A stretch of 64,000 bases of DNA from Hymenobacter sp. DG25A (GTDB lineage: Bacteria; Bacteroidota; Bacteroidia; Cytophagales; Hymenobacteraceae). The stretch spans positions 2,418,001 to 2,482,000 of the forward strand of contig NZ_CP012623.1 of NCBI RefSeq assembly GCF_001280305.1, written 5' to 3'. The notes beneath the pieces were generated by a model. The model was given only the letters and a program-made list of their open reading frames with translations. It was not told where the DNA came from and made no database searches. A program made the translations under genes and the position numbers. This document shows, one piece after another, positions 8,744-17,403 of the stretch; position 1 is the first letter of the stretch, and every line of letters starts with the position of its first letter.

Positions 8744-9736
8744 TTACGCGTGCAGCTCCTGCCAGATCATATCCTTCAGCGGCTGGATATTCTTGTTGGT
8801 CAGGCTGGAAATAAAAATGGTGGGAATGTCCGTGGGCAGCGAAGCCTTGATTTCAGCCTCCAGCTCTTCATCCAGCATATCGGCCTTGGTAATGGCCAGC
8901 ATGCGGCGCTTATCCAGCAAATCGGGGTTAAACTGCTCCAGCTCGCTGAGCAGCACCTGATACTCGGCCGCAATGTCGGGGCTGTCGCAGGAAATCATGA
9001 ACAGCAGAATGGCGTTGCGCTCAATGTGGCGCAGGAAACGGTGGCCCAGGCCCCTACCCTCAGCGGCCCCTTCAATAATGCCGGGGATATCGGCCATTAC
9101 GAAGGATTTGTAGTCGCGGTACGCTACTACGCCCAGGTTGGGCACTAAGGTGGTAAAGGCGTAATCGGCAATTTTAGGCTTGGCCGCCGATACTACGGAG
9201 AGCAAGGTGCTTTTGCCGGCGTTGGGGAAACCTACCAGGCCCACATCCGCCAGCAGCTTCAGCTCCAGAATCACCCACTCGTCAATGCCGGGCTCGCCGG
9301 GCTGCGCGTATTGCGGGGCCTGGTTGGTAGCGGACTTGAAGTGGTCGTTGCCGAGGCCGCCGCGGCCACCGGGCGTGAGGATAACGCGCTGGCCATCTTC
9401 GGTAATCTCTACCTTTTTCTCGCCGCTTTCGGCGTCGCGGGCAATAGTGCCCAGCGGAACCTGAATGATGATATCGTCGCCCTGCTTGCCGGAGCGCAGG
9501 TTTTCGCCGCCGCCTTCGCCTGCCTGGGCAATAAGGTGCTTCTGGTACTGCAGGTGCAGCAGCGTCCATAGCTGGGAGCTGCCTTCCAGAATGATGTGGC
9601 CACCGCGGCCACCGTCGCCACCATCGGGGCCACCGTTGGGCAGGCCTTTGGCCCGGAAAAAGTGGTGCGAGCCGGCCCCACCCTTACCGGAGCGACAGTT
9701 GATTTTGACGTAATCGATGAAGTTATTAGAAGCCAC
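8744..9736 (-). CDS. obg: GTPase Obg/CgtA
   Basis: This is an essential ribosome-associated GTPase involved in 50S maturation and the stringent response. The glycine-rich Obg fold spans about residues 1-160 ([17 protein letters not shown], then [12 protein letters not shown]). The G domain has G1 [13 protein letters not shown]3 [16 protein letters not shown] and a G4-type ITKAD. The product is 330 residues when started at the GTG at 9736 ([12 protein letters not shown]), which puts the Obg fold at the N-terminus as in homologues. The longer frame from the ATG at 9802 starts inside the palindromic repeat at 9796-9885 and adds 22 unconserved residues. There is no OCT domain. Confidence 0.93.
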   Translation of the reverse strand: MASNNFIDYVKINCRSGKGGAGSHHFFRAKGLPNGGPDGGDGGRGGHIILEGSSQLWTLLHLQYQKHLIAQAGEGGGENLRSGKQGDDIIIQVPLGTIARDAESGEKKVEITEDGQRVILTPGGRGGLGNDHFKSATNQAPQYAQPGEPGIDEWVILELKLLADVGLVGFPNAGKSTLLSVVSAAKPKIADYAFTTLVPNLGVVAYRDYKSFVMADIPGIIEGAAEGRGLGHRFLRHIERNAILLFMISCDSPDIAAEYQVLLSELEQFNPDLLDKRRMLAITKADMLDEELEAEIKASLPTDIPTIFISSLTNKNIQPLKDMIWQELHA

Positions 9737-9795
9737 TGGTTTGCGTGTTGATTGCTGAAGGTTGCCGGTTGACTTGGCAGCCAACTCAAAAACAA

Positions 9796-9885
9796 CTGTC
9801 ATCCGGAGCGCAGCGTAGGACCTTATCCTGGCGGAACGAGTATCGTTCTGGTGGGATAGGTCCTTCGCTGCGCTCCGGATGACAG
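9796..9885. repeat. REP-like palindromic element, copy 2
   Basis: CTGTCATCCGGAGCGCAGCG starts the left arm at 9796. The reverse complement of the right arm, ending at 9885, reads the same except for a T/A change and small differences near the loop. The core contains AACGA...TCGTT. The pattern is the same as in the element at 6629-6734, with the arm bases TTTGCG replaced by GCAGCG on both sides, so compensatory change has kept the stem paired. It lies between adk and obg. Confidence 0.8.
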
Positions 9886-9925
9886 ACGTTATCTGCTACT
9901 ACCCACATGGGCAGCGGCTACAAAG

Positions 9926-10549
9926 TTACGCTTTTACTTCGTCGGTTGCTTGACGGCTGCTTTCCGGGGTGGCCGGCTGGTGCTGATCAATGATAGCGCA
10001 GATCTGGCCGAAGATATCGTCGATGGCGCCAATGCCGTTCAGGGCGTGGAATTTGTTCTGCTCCGCATAGTAGCCGGCCACCTGCGCGGTTTCCGTATTG
10101 TACACCGTTACACGCTTGCGGATCTTCTCTTCGTTCTGATCATCGGGGCGGCCGGAGGTTTTGCCCCGCTCCAGCAGGCGCTTCACTAGCTCTTCTTCCG
10201 CTACTTCCAGGGCCACCATGCAGGTCACCTTGGTGTTGTGCTGGGCCAGTAGCTCATCCAGGCTTTGCGCCTGCGGTACGGTGCGGGGAAAACCATCAAA
10301 AATAAAGCCTGCTGCCTGCTTATTAGCCTGCAAGGCACTGTCAATCATACCAATCACCACTTCATCGGGTACCAGCAGGCCTTCATCCATCAGCCGCTTG
10401 GCCCGCAGGCCCAGCTCGGTGCCCTGCGTAATCTGGGCCCGGAGCAGGTCGCCGGTAGAGAGGTGCACCAGGTTGTAGCGGGCAATCAGCTTTTGGCTTT
10501 GGGTTCCTTTACCGGCACCGGGAGGGCCGAACAGCACGATATTTAGCAT
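9926..10549 (-). CDS. adk: Adenylate kinase
   Basis: This enzyme catalyses AMP + ATP = 2 ADP in the cytoplasm. From the ATG at 10549 the 207-residue product begins MLNIVLFGPPGAGKGTQ, with the P-loop right at the N-terminus as in all adenylate kinases; the longer frame from 10612 adds 21 residues without family support. DGFPRT (NMP-binding), the RLLERGKTSGRPDD segment and the short LID lacking zinc cysteines place it in the short-LID group. The last 20 residues (QHQPATPESSRQATDEVKA) are an unstructured tail. A TATCTTTC sequence at 10590-10597 on the minus strand is a near match to the -7 promoter element. Confidence 0.95.
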   Translation of the reverse strand: MLNIVLFGPPGAGKGTQSQKLIARYNLVHLSTGDLLRAQITQGTELGLRAKRLMDEGLLVPDEVVIGMIDSALQANKQAAGFIFDGFPRTVPQAQSLDELLAQHNTKVTCMVALEVAEEELVKRLLERGKTSGRPDDQNEEKIRKRVTVYNTETAQVAGYYAEQNKFHALNGIGAIDDIFGQICAIIDQHQPATPESSRQATDEVKA

Positions 10550-10656
10550 AGAGCGGAGTGTTTCGCGAAGGAGAAATGCGGGAGGTTGGGAAAGATACTG
10601 AATCAGGGGCAAAAAGCCCGGTACGACAACCGACAGTTTTCGGCTATCCTTTTCTG

Positions 10657-11196
10657 TCAGACGGCCTTATAGACATCGGGGTAATTACGCCCTAACCCAT
10701 CATAATCAAGGCCATAGCCCACAATGAAATCGTTGGGAATGCTGAGGCCCACGTAGCGGATATGCAGGTCATGGAGAAGACACTCGGGCTTCATAAACAG
10801 GGTAGCTACCTCCAGGGAAGCAGGCTCCTGCTTGTTGAACTGCTCCAGCAAGAGCTGCATGGTGTTGCCGGTATCCACAATGTCTTCCAGCAGCACCACG
10901 TGGCGTTCTTTTACTTCTTCCCGCAGGCCCAGCACCTGCTGTATGTGGCCCGTGCTGCCGGTACCTTCGTAGGAAGCCACGCGGATGAAGGTGATTTCGC
11001 AGGGAATGGTTATCTCCTTCAGCAGATCGGCCGCAAACATGAAGGAGCCGTTGAGCACGGCCACAAAGAGCGGCTGCCTGTTGGCATACTCCTCGTTGAG
11101 GCGTTGGGCCAGCAGGCGAATAGCCGTCGAAAGCTCATTTGCCGACAAATACGGCGAAAACTCCTTGTCGTGCAATGAAATAGTGGACAGCGGCAT
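10657..11196 (-). CDS. hpt: Hypoxanthine phosphoribosyltransferase
   Basis: This purine-salvage enzyme converts hypoxanthine (and often guanine) plus PRPP to IMP (GMP). The 179-residue length is normal. The PRPP-binding motif VVLLEDIVDTGNTM is at about residue 100, preceded by the flexible-loop region. The base-contacting FIVGYGLDYDGLGRNYPDV lies at the C-terminus. It follows the hppA terminator and has its own -7 element at 11233-11240, so it is probably the first gene of the unit that continues into adk. Confidence 0.93.
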   Translation of the reverse strand: MPLSTISLHDKEFSPYLSANELSTAIRLLAQRLNEEYANRQPLFVAVLNGSFMFAADLLKEITIPCEITFIRVASYEGTGSTGHIQQVLGLREEVKERHVVLLEDIVDTGNTMQLLLEQFNKQEPASLEVATLFMKPECLLHDLHIRYVGLSIPNDFIVGYGLDYDGLGRNYPDVYKAV

Positions 11197-11232
11197 TCAG
11201 TGCGGGGTTGATTCTTAGGGCGTAAGCGTGGT

Positions 11233-11240
11233 CAAAGGTA
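11233..11240 (-). promoter_or_regulatory. Bacteroidota -7 promoter element for hpt
   Basis: The minus strand reads TACCTTTG, an exact TAnnTTTG, 37 bases before the hpt start and just after the hppA terminator. A good -33 TTG is not visible, so strength is uncertain. Confidence 0.55.
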
Positions 11241-11247
11241 GCAGAAA

Positions 11248-11280
11248 AAAAACAGCCCCTCCGCGCCGGAGGGGCTGTTT
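11248..11280 (-). terminator. Terminator of hppA
   Basis: AACAGCCCCTCCG (11251-11263) pairs perfectly with CGGAGGGGCTGTT (11267-11279) around a 3-nt loop, and an A-run on the plus strand gives the U-run on the minus-strand transcript. It lies 22 bases beyond the hppA stop. Confidence 0.9.
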
Positions 11281-11301
11281 CATTAGACCATATTCACCAG
11301 G

Positions 11302-13572
11302 CTAGCGGGTTTCGCGCAGCATCATGAAGACAGCTTTAGCCGCGGCAGGCGCTATATCAGCGTATTGCACCTTGGGTTTGGAGAGGCTTTCCAGGGTTTG
11401 TTCCGAGGGCACCGGCATGGCCACGCCCCGCTGCGGCGCCACATCGGGGGCAGCAATGTGGGGGGCAATTACCAGCGACACAATGGACATCAGCTTGATG
11501 AGGATGTTCATGGACGGGCCGGAGGTGTCTTTGAAAGGGTCGCCGACGGTGTCGCCGGTAACGGAGGCTTTGTGGGCATCGGAGCCTTTGTAATGCATGG
11601 TTCCGTCAATCATCACCCCTTTTTCAAATGACTTCTTGGCGTTGTCCCAGGCGCCACCGGCGTTGCTCTGGAACATGGCCATCAGTACGCCGCTCACCGT
11701 TACGCCGGCCAGCAAACCACCCAGTATTTCGGGTGCGGAAGCCGTGGCAAACAAGCCCCGGCAGCCGAAGCCTACCACAATGGGCGTAAGCAAGGCAATG
11801 GCACCAGGCAACACCATTTCCCGAATTGCGGCCTGCGTGCTAATAGCAACGCATTTTTCATACTCCGGACGGCCCGTACCTTCCATAATGCCGGGAATTT
11901 CGCGGAACTGCCGACGCACTTCCTGCACCATAGCCATGGCAGCGCGGCCCACGGCGGCAATGGCCAGGGAAGAGAAGATGAAGGGAATCATGGCACCGAT
12001 GAAAACGCCCGCCAATACGGGAGCCTTGCTGATATCGATAGAAGTGATATTGGCTGTGCCCATGAAGGCAGCGAACAGTGCCAGCGAGGTAAGGGCCGCG
12101 GAGGCAATGGCGAAGCCTTTACCCGTGGCAGCGGTGGTGTTACCCACGGCATCCAGAATATCCGTCCGCTCGCGCACTTCCTTGGGTAGCTCGCTCATTT
12201 CAGCAATACCACCGGCGTTATCAGCAATGGGGCCGAATGCATCAATAGCCAGCTGCATGGCCGTAGTGGCCATCATACCGGCTGCGGCAATAGCCACACC
12301 GTAGAGGCCGGCGGCTTCGTAGCTCAACACAATACCCGCGGCCAAAACCAGGATGGGTAGAACCGTTGATTCCATGCCGACTGCCAGACCACCGATAACG
12401 GTGGTGGCGTGGCCCGTGCTGCTCTGCCGAACAATGCTGAGCACGGGCCGCTTGCCCATAGCCGTGTAATATTCAGTAATGATGCTCATGAGCGTGCCCA
12501 CAATCAGGCCTACTACCACGGCGTAGAAAATATCCATGGCATCAAACGTAATTCCCCGAATTTCCAGACTGCCGGAAGGCATAATCCACATAATCAGGAA
12601 GTAGGATGCTACAGCTGAAACGAGGACCGATATATAGTTGCCCAGGTTGAGTGCCGCCTGTACGCTGCCGCCCTCCTTCACACGCACCATCAGGATACCA
12701 ATGAGGGAAGCGACAATGCCCATGCCGGCAATAGCCATCGGCAAAAGGATAGGCGAAAGGCCATCGAACTGGTCACCGGTGGCAATTACCTCGCGGCCCA
12801 GCACCATGGTGGCCAGAATGGTGGCCACATAAGAGCCGAACAGGTCAGCGCCCATGCCGGCTACGTCGCCCACGTTGTCGCCTACGTTATCGGCAATGGT
12901 GGCGGGGTTGCGGGGGTCGTCCTCGGGAATACCGGCCTCTACTTTACCTACCAAATCGGCGCCTACGTCGGCTGCTTTGGTGTAGATACCGCCGCCCACG
13001 CGGGCAAATAGGGCAATGCTTTCTGCCCCGAGGGAGAAGCCCGTGAGTACTTCCAGCGCCTTTTCCATCTCAACGCCATTGGCGCCGCCTTTGCCTACTA
13101 CAAACATCTGGTAGAAAACAATGAACAGGGAGCCCAGGCCCAGCACAGCCAGTCCGGCTACGCCCATGCCCATAACAGAGCCACCGGAGAAGGAAACCTT
13201 AAGCGCCTGCGAGAGGCTGGTGCGGGCCGCCTGGGCCGTGCGCACGTTGGCCTTGGTGGCAATCTTCATTCCGATGTAGCCCGCCAAAGCGGAGAAAACA
13301 GCACCGATAATGAAGGCTATGACAATGACTGGGCTGGATTTCTCACCGGTTGATCCCAGGTAAAACAGGAACGCGCTGGCAATCAACCCAAATAAGACTA
13401 AAACACGGTACTCGGCTTTCAGAAAGGCTATGGCGCCATCGGCAATGTAGCCGGCAATGGTGCGCATTCGTTCGTCGCCGGGGTCCTGCCGCGTCACCCA
13501 GCCGGAGCGCAACCACGTGTACAAAAGGGCCAGTATGCCCAGCCCGGGCACTACGTAAAGAAATGGGGTCAT
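11302..13572 (-). CDS. hppA: Membrane-bound, ion-translocating pyrophosphatase (K+-dependent type)
   Basis: This 756-residue polytopic protein (about 16 helices) hydrolyses pyrophosphate and pumps H+ and/or Na+ across the inner membrane. Hallmarks are the pyrophosphate-binding DDPRNPATIADNVGDNVGD near residue 220, IYTKAADVGADLVGK just before it, and the C-terminal GDTVGDPFKDTSGPSMN. In the segment GNTTAATGKGFAI, the positions that decide potassium dependence are Ala and Gly, as in K+-dependent enzymes; K+-independent ones have Lys/Thr. Sequence alone does not tell Na+ from H+ transport here. It is a single-gene unit with a strong terminator. Confidence 0.95.
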   Translation of the reverse strand: MTPFLYVVPGLGILALLYTWLRSGWVTRQDPGDERMRTIAGYIADGAIAFLKAEYRVLVLFGLIASAFLFYLGSTGEKSSPVIVIAFIIGAVFSALAGYIGMKIATKANVRTAQAARTSLSQALKVSFSGGSVMGMGVAGLAVLGLGSLFIVFYQMFVVGKGGANGVEMEKALEVLTGFSLGAESIALFARVGGGIYTKAADVGADLVGKVEAGIPEDDPRNPATIADNVGDNVGDVAGMGADLFGSYVATILATMVLGREVIATGDQFDGLSPILLPMAIAGMGIVASLIGILMVRVKEGGSVQAALNLGNYISVLVSAVASYFLIMWIMPSGSLEIRGITFDAMDIFYAVVVGLIVGTLMSIITEYYTAMGKRPVLSIVRQSSTGHATTVIGGLAVGMESTVLPILVLAAGIVLSYEAAGLYGVAIAAAGMMATTAMQLAIDAFGPIADNAGGIAEMSELPKEVRERTDILDAVGNTTAATGKGFAIASAALTSLALFAAFMGTANITSIDISKAPVLAGVFIGAMIPFIFSSLAIAAVGRAAMAMVQEVRRQFREIPGIMEGTGRPEYEKCVAISTQAAIREMVLPGAIALLTPIVVGFGCRGLFATASAPEILGGLLAGVTVSGVLMAMFQSNAGGAWDNAKKSFEKGVMIDGTMHYKGSDAHKASVTGDTVGDPFKDTSGPSMNILIKLMSIVSLVIAPHIAAPDVAPQRGVAMPVPSEQTLESLSKPKVQYADIAPAAAKAVFMMLRETR

Positions 13573-13616
13573 AAAGCGGTGGTAAGAGAGTTGGTGTTAG
13601 GTTGGATGAGAACAGA

Positions 13617-13672
13617 CAAAGGGCTGGTAAAATAGAGGTTATTCGCTAAACCTCAATTTTATCAGCCCTTTG
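13617..13672 (-). terminator. Long hairpin between the M42 peptidase and hppA
   Basis: Two 24-base arms (13617-13640 and 13649-13672), starting CAAAGGGCTG, pair with only two mismatches around an 8-base loop. It lies past the stop of the peptidase gene and 45 bases before hppA, so it may end the former or form part of the hppA leader. The U-run after the stem is weak. Confidence 0.55.
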
Positions 13673-13730
13673 CAACTAGTTTATTAAGAAGAGTTTTTTT
13701 TAGTACGCTACTATCCTCTGTCTCATCTTT

Positions 13731-14645
13731 CTACAACTCTTGCATGAGTACTTGGTACAAAGCCAGCATACTCTCAATATCCCGCTTATCCACTATTTCA
13801 TGCGGGGTGTGTACATTATCTTCCGGGGCGCCTACAAAGCACCAATCCCATGGCTGGGCACCGTGCTGCAGTTCTTTCGCATCAGAACCGCCACTGCCCT
13901 CTACCTCCAGCTGATGCGGAATACCGGCCTTACGGGCAATTTCCCGGATGCGGTCGACATAGGCCCGGCGAGGAATAAGGGAATCGCGCAGGGAAATCAC
14001 TACCCCTTGACCCGGCTGCACGCCTTCTGTTACCCAGGTTATATCTGAAATGAGCGCCTGACGTACCCCAAAACGCTCATGAATATACTTGGCTAAATAC
14101 GACACGGAGCCGCCACCATGCTCCTCCCAGCAGCTGAATACGATGATGCCATCCTCTAGGGTTTCAGCCAGCCGCAAAGCATTCCAGACGCCTAATCTGT
14201 TATCGAGGTAGCAGCTCTGAACACTGGTTTCTGTTTCCCGGAAGTCGCACTGAAAGGTTAGCTCCGTTCCCCGCTCAATCTCGCGGGTGAACTCATAACC
14301 CAGTGCACCGGTTTCTTCTTCAATGGAAAGCGTACAGGCGATATCACCCTGCTCGTCCTGGCCCACTAGCTGGTATCCATCTTCTGCTACTGGGCCACCG
14401 ATACGCACCAGCTCCCGGCCGTAACGTACGGTGAAGCCAATAGAGTCGATGTGCGCGAAAACGGCAGTACGGGGTTTGCCAAAAATCAAAATAATACAAT
14501 CTTGAAATTCTTCTCCCACCACCATTTCTGGCTGCACCTTCCAAGTGACTTTGTGCTGGTTTATGTAGTTTTGCAGAAACAGCGACAAAGCTGCTTCGTT
14601 TCCGGATGGTGCCGGAATCCGGCATAAGGTGTGTAACAGGCGCAT
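13731..14645 (-). CDS. M42-family metallopeptidase
   Basis: This 304-residue cytoplasmic aminopeptidase-like protein has the di-zinc ligand set of clan MH. It shows FAHIDS near residue 65, YLDNRLG near 150, CWEEHGGG near 175 with the catalytic Glu pair, SDITW near 205 and the final VHTPHEIVDKRD. M42 enzymes remove N-terminal residues from peptides and form large hollow complexes. The start at 14645 (MRLLHTLCRIPAPSGNE) is preferred because that is where family similarity begins; a longer frame from 14714 would reach into the divergent promoter region of the next gene. Confidence 0.85.
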   Translation of the reverse strand: MRLLHTLCRIPAPSGNEAALSLFLQNYINQHKVTWKVQPEMVVGEEFQDCIILIFGKPRTAVFAHIDSIGFTVRYGRELVRIGGPVAEDGYQLVGQDEQGDIACTLSIEEETGALGYEFTREIERGTELTFQCDFRETETSVQSCYLDNRLGVWNALRLAETLEDGIIVFSCWEEHGGGSVSYLAKYIHERFGVRQALISDITWVTEGVQPGQGVVISLRDSLIPRRAYVDRIREIARKAGIPHQLEVEGSGGSDAKELQHGAQPWDWCFVGAPEDNVHTPHEIVDKRDIESMLALYQVLMQEL

Positions 14646-14758
14646 ACGAATATCTACTTTGTCCAAATCTAGTTTAATTGACCTACTTTCGTCCTTTCGC
14701 CGCAGCTTTGCCAAATAAAAGGTGCGCTGATTTATGGCCGTATACTAGGCTTGTTACC

Positions 14759-16006
14759 ATGCTCAAACTGCGTTTTATCCTGTCTATCCTTTGCCTGCTT
14801 CCGTTTTGGAGTCAGGCACAGCAGCCCGATACCGCTCGCCCGGCCGATCCTATCCGCAATATTGAGCTGGAGAACGTAGACATTGCTCCCGGCGCTGTGG
14901 ATACAAAAGGCTGGCTCCTCCTCGACCGGGATATTCAACTGGAACTGGATGGAGCTGTAGAGAACCTCTACAACTTCAAATTTGACCGGGCTGAAAAGCA
15001 ATTTCGCTCTTTACGTCGGCGCTACCCCAACCATCCAATGCCCTATTTCCTGTTGGGCCTGAGCACCTGGTGGAAAATAGTCCCAACTAACGTTCAGACC
15101 AAGCAGTACGATAAGCTCTTCTTCGCTTACATGGATACCGCCGTTGTGTACGGTGAGAAGTTATATGAGCAGGACAGTAAGAACTATGAGGCCTGCTTCT
15201 TCTTGGCAGCAGCCTATGGTTTTAGTGGCCGTTTACATGCTGAAAGAGGCAACTGGCCCAAGGCTACCATCAGCGCAAAGCGGGCACTGAAGTATGTTGA
15301 AATTAGTAATGAAGCTAATGGTCTCAGCCCCGAGTTCCTGTTTGGGCAGGCCTTGTTCAATTATTATTCCGTCTGGATACCGGAGCACTACCCCATCTTA
15401 AAGCCGGTACTGCTACTATTCCCTAAAGGCAACCAGCAGCTAGGGCTGCAACAGTTGCGCAACGTTTCGGAGAATGGCTTCTACACCGGTACGGAGGCCC
15501 GGTTCTTCCTGATGCGCATCCTCAACAACGAAGAAAACAACCCAGCCACAGCAATGCCCGTGGCGCGCTACCTAGCCACTACTTACCCCGACAACGGCTA
15601 CTTCCAGCGCTTCTACGCGCTGCTGTGTTATAACGAAGGAGAATTTAGGGAGTGTGAGCGGGTAAGCCGCGAAATACTGGATAAAATCAACCGGGGAATG
15701 CCCGGCTATGAAGGCATCAGCGGACGTTATGCCACCTATTTCCTCGGGTGGATGATGCAGAACAAGTACAAGGACTTGGCAAAAGCAAAGGATTATTACC
15801 AACGCTGTATTGTATTCGCAGAATCCACCGGTGATACGGACGGCGGCTTTTACCTCTATGCCAACCTAAACCTGGCGCGTATGGCCGCCAAAGAAAAGGA
15901 TAAGCAGACTGCCCGACGGTATTATGATATCGTTAAGGAGAAATCAGAGCGTAAGTCAGAGCAGTATCGCGAGGCGAAGGAGTATTTGAAGAAGAACAAG
16001 AAGTAG
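14759..16006 (+). CDS. Exported TPR-repeat protein of unknown function
   Basis: From the ATG at 14759 the 415-residue product has a signal peptide (MLKLRFILSILCLLPFWSQA) and then an all-helical region. Helix pairs resembling tetratricopeptide repeats occur, such as NLYNFKFDRAEKQFRSLRRR near residue 65 and AKAKDYYQRCIVFAEST near 345. Such periplasmic TPR proteins act as scaffolds; no enzyme motif is seen. An upstream in-frame ATG at 14678 would place 27 residues before the signal peptide and was rejected. The membrane-protein gene starts 7 bp after its stop, so they are likely co-transcribed despite very different base composition. Confidence 0.75.
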   Translation: MLKLRFILSILCLLPFWSQAQQPDTARPADPIRNIELENVDIAPGAVDTKGWLLLDRDIQLELDGAVENLYNFKFDRAEKQFRSLRRRYPNHPMPYFLLGLSTWWKIVPTNVQTKQYDKLFFAYMDTAVVYGEKLYEQDSKNYEACFFLAAAYGFSGRLHAERGNWPKATISAKRALKYVEISNEANGLSPEFLFGQALFNYYSVWIPEHYPILKPVLLLFPKGNQQLGLQQLRNVSENGFYTGTEARFFLMRILNNEENNPATAMPVARYLATTYPDNGYFQRFYALLCYNEGEFRECERVSREILDKINRGMPGYEGISGRYATYFLGWMMQNKYKDLAKAKDYYQRCIVFAESTGDTDGGFYLYANLNLARMAAKEKDKQTARRYYDIVKEKSERKSEQYREAKEYLKKNKK

Positions 16007-16013
16007 AAACAGC

Positions 16014-17333
16014 ATGGACTTAAAGGACCTTTTTCTAACGCCTCTGTATCTGGGGATATTCTATGCTATTGCTTACGCAGTGCGCCCGAAGTTCACGAAT
16101 GTATATACTAAGAAATATTTTATACCGGCATTGACTGTAAAGTTTATTGGAGCCATAGGCCTGGGAGTTATTTATCAATTCTATTATAAAGGCGGCGATA
16201 CGTTTAATTATTATAATCAGGCAAAAGTAATATATGAAGCCTTCGATAAATCTTTTGACATAGGATTAAAACTTTTGATGCATAGTTCTTCAGAAGCTAT
16301 AATTACGTATACAAATAGAATATATTGGTATAATTCATCAACCGAATATTTTGTAATTCAGTTAGCTGGCTTTTTTTCATTATTATGTTTTAACACATAT
16401 ACAATTATCGCAATATTTTTTGCTGCCCTAAGTTTCACCGGTATGTGGGCTATGTATATTACATTTTCCAGTCTATATCCAGGAATTTATAATAAATTTT
16501 CCTTACCAGTGTTTTTTTTACCATCTGTATTTTTTTGGGGATCAGGACTAATGAAGGACTCTTTATGCATTGGCGCCCTTGGTTGGATATTTTACGCCAT
16601 TAATCATATTTTTATTCTGAAAAATAAAATAATAACTTCATCAGTATTCGGTTTAATAGCCATTTATATATTAACAGCAACGAAAGTATATATCTTACTT
16701 TCTTTTATACCAGCCGCATTATTTTGGGTCTTTATTGAAAATAACAAAAGAATAAAATCAGCAACCACGCGAAATCTTTTAAAGCCCATATTTATTATTA
16801 CAGGTGCCTTTGCTGCCTATCTCATTGCAATTAACATAACAGCCGGCGATGAGAGATTTGACGTAGATAAAATAGGAGAAAGAACTAAAATAACTAAAGA
16901 CTATCTTAGCACTTATGTAATCAGTGGTTCAGCGTATGATATTGGCACACTCGATGGCTCCTTGGGATCCATTCTAAGAGTTTCCCCTCAAGCTATTTTC
17001 ATATCCTTATTTCGACCTTTTATTTTTGAGGCCAAAAACCCCGTCATGGTGTTATCATCATTAGAAGCATTCCTGTTCTTATATCTTACCATTGCCTTAT
17101 TTTATAAAACAGGAATTTTAAAAGGCTTTAAATTGATTGTTAGTGAGCCCGTTATTCTATTCTGTTTCCTATTTTCAATAATTTTCGCTATTGGCGTGGG
17201 CACAAACAGCGGAAATTTCGGAACGCTTGTACGATATAAAATACCATTAATGCCTTTCTATTTAAGTGCTTTGTATATTATGCAATATAAGTCTGTTCCT
17301 ATTAGCGAAACACGCAAACAAGCGCAAATCTAA
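16014..17333 (+). CDS. Polytopic membrane protein at the edge of the glycan locus, possible polymerase
   Basis: This 439-residue, strongly A+T-rich gene encodes about ten transmembrane helices. Loop motifs include KGGDTFNYYNQA near residue 65, SVFFWGSGLMKDSL near 175 and a C-terminal NFGTLVRYKIPLMPFYL. A large polytopic protein with one acidic loop next to a glycosyltransferase cluster fits an EpsG/Wzy-like polymerase or O-antigen-ligase type, but I cannot name a family. It converges with the glycosyltransferase gene ending at 17404. Its base composition differs sharply from the TPR gene upstream, suggesting separate origin. The functional assignment is inference. Confidence 0.6.
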   Translation: MDLKDLFLTPLYLGIFYAIAYAVRPKFTNVYTKKYFIPALTVKFIGAIGLGVIYQFYYKGGDTFNYYNQAKVIYEAFDKSFDIGLKLLMHSSSEAIITYTNRIYWYNSSTEYFVIQLAGFFSLLCFNTYTIIAIFFAALSFTGMWAMYITFSSLYPGIYNKFSLPVFFLPSVFFWGSGLMKDSLCIGALGWIFYAINHIFILKNKIITSSVFGLIAIYILTATKVYILLSFIPAALFWVFIENNKRIKSATTRNLLKPIFIITGAFAAYLIAINITAGDERFDVDKIGERTKITKDYLSTYVISGSAYDIGTLDGSLGSILRVSPQAIFISLFRPFIFEAKNPVMVLSSLEAFLFLYLTIALFYKTGILKGFKLIVSEPVILFCFLFSIIFAIGVGTNSGNFGTLVRYKIPLMPFYLSALYIMQYKSVPISETRKQAQI

Positions 17334-17403
17334 GTTTAAAATACTTACATAATACAATAATTAACAAATACTTTTATAGCCATTTTTACCTTTTACTACC
17401 CGA

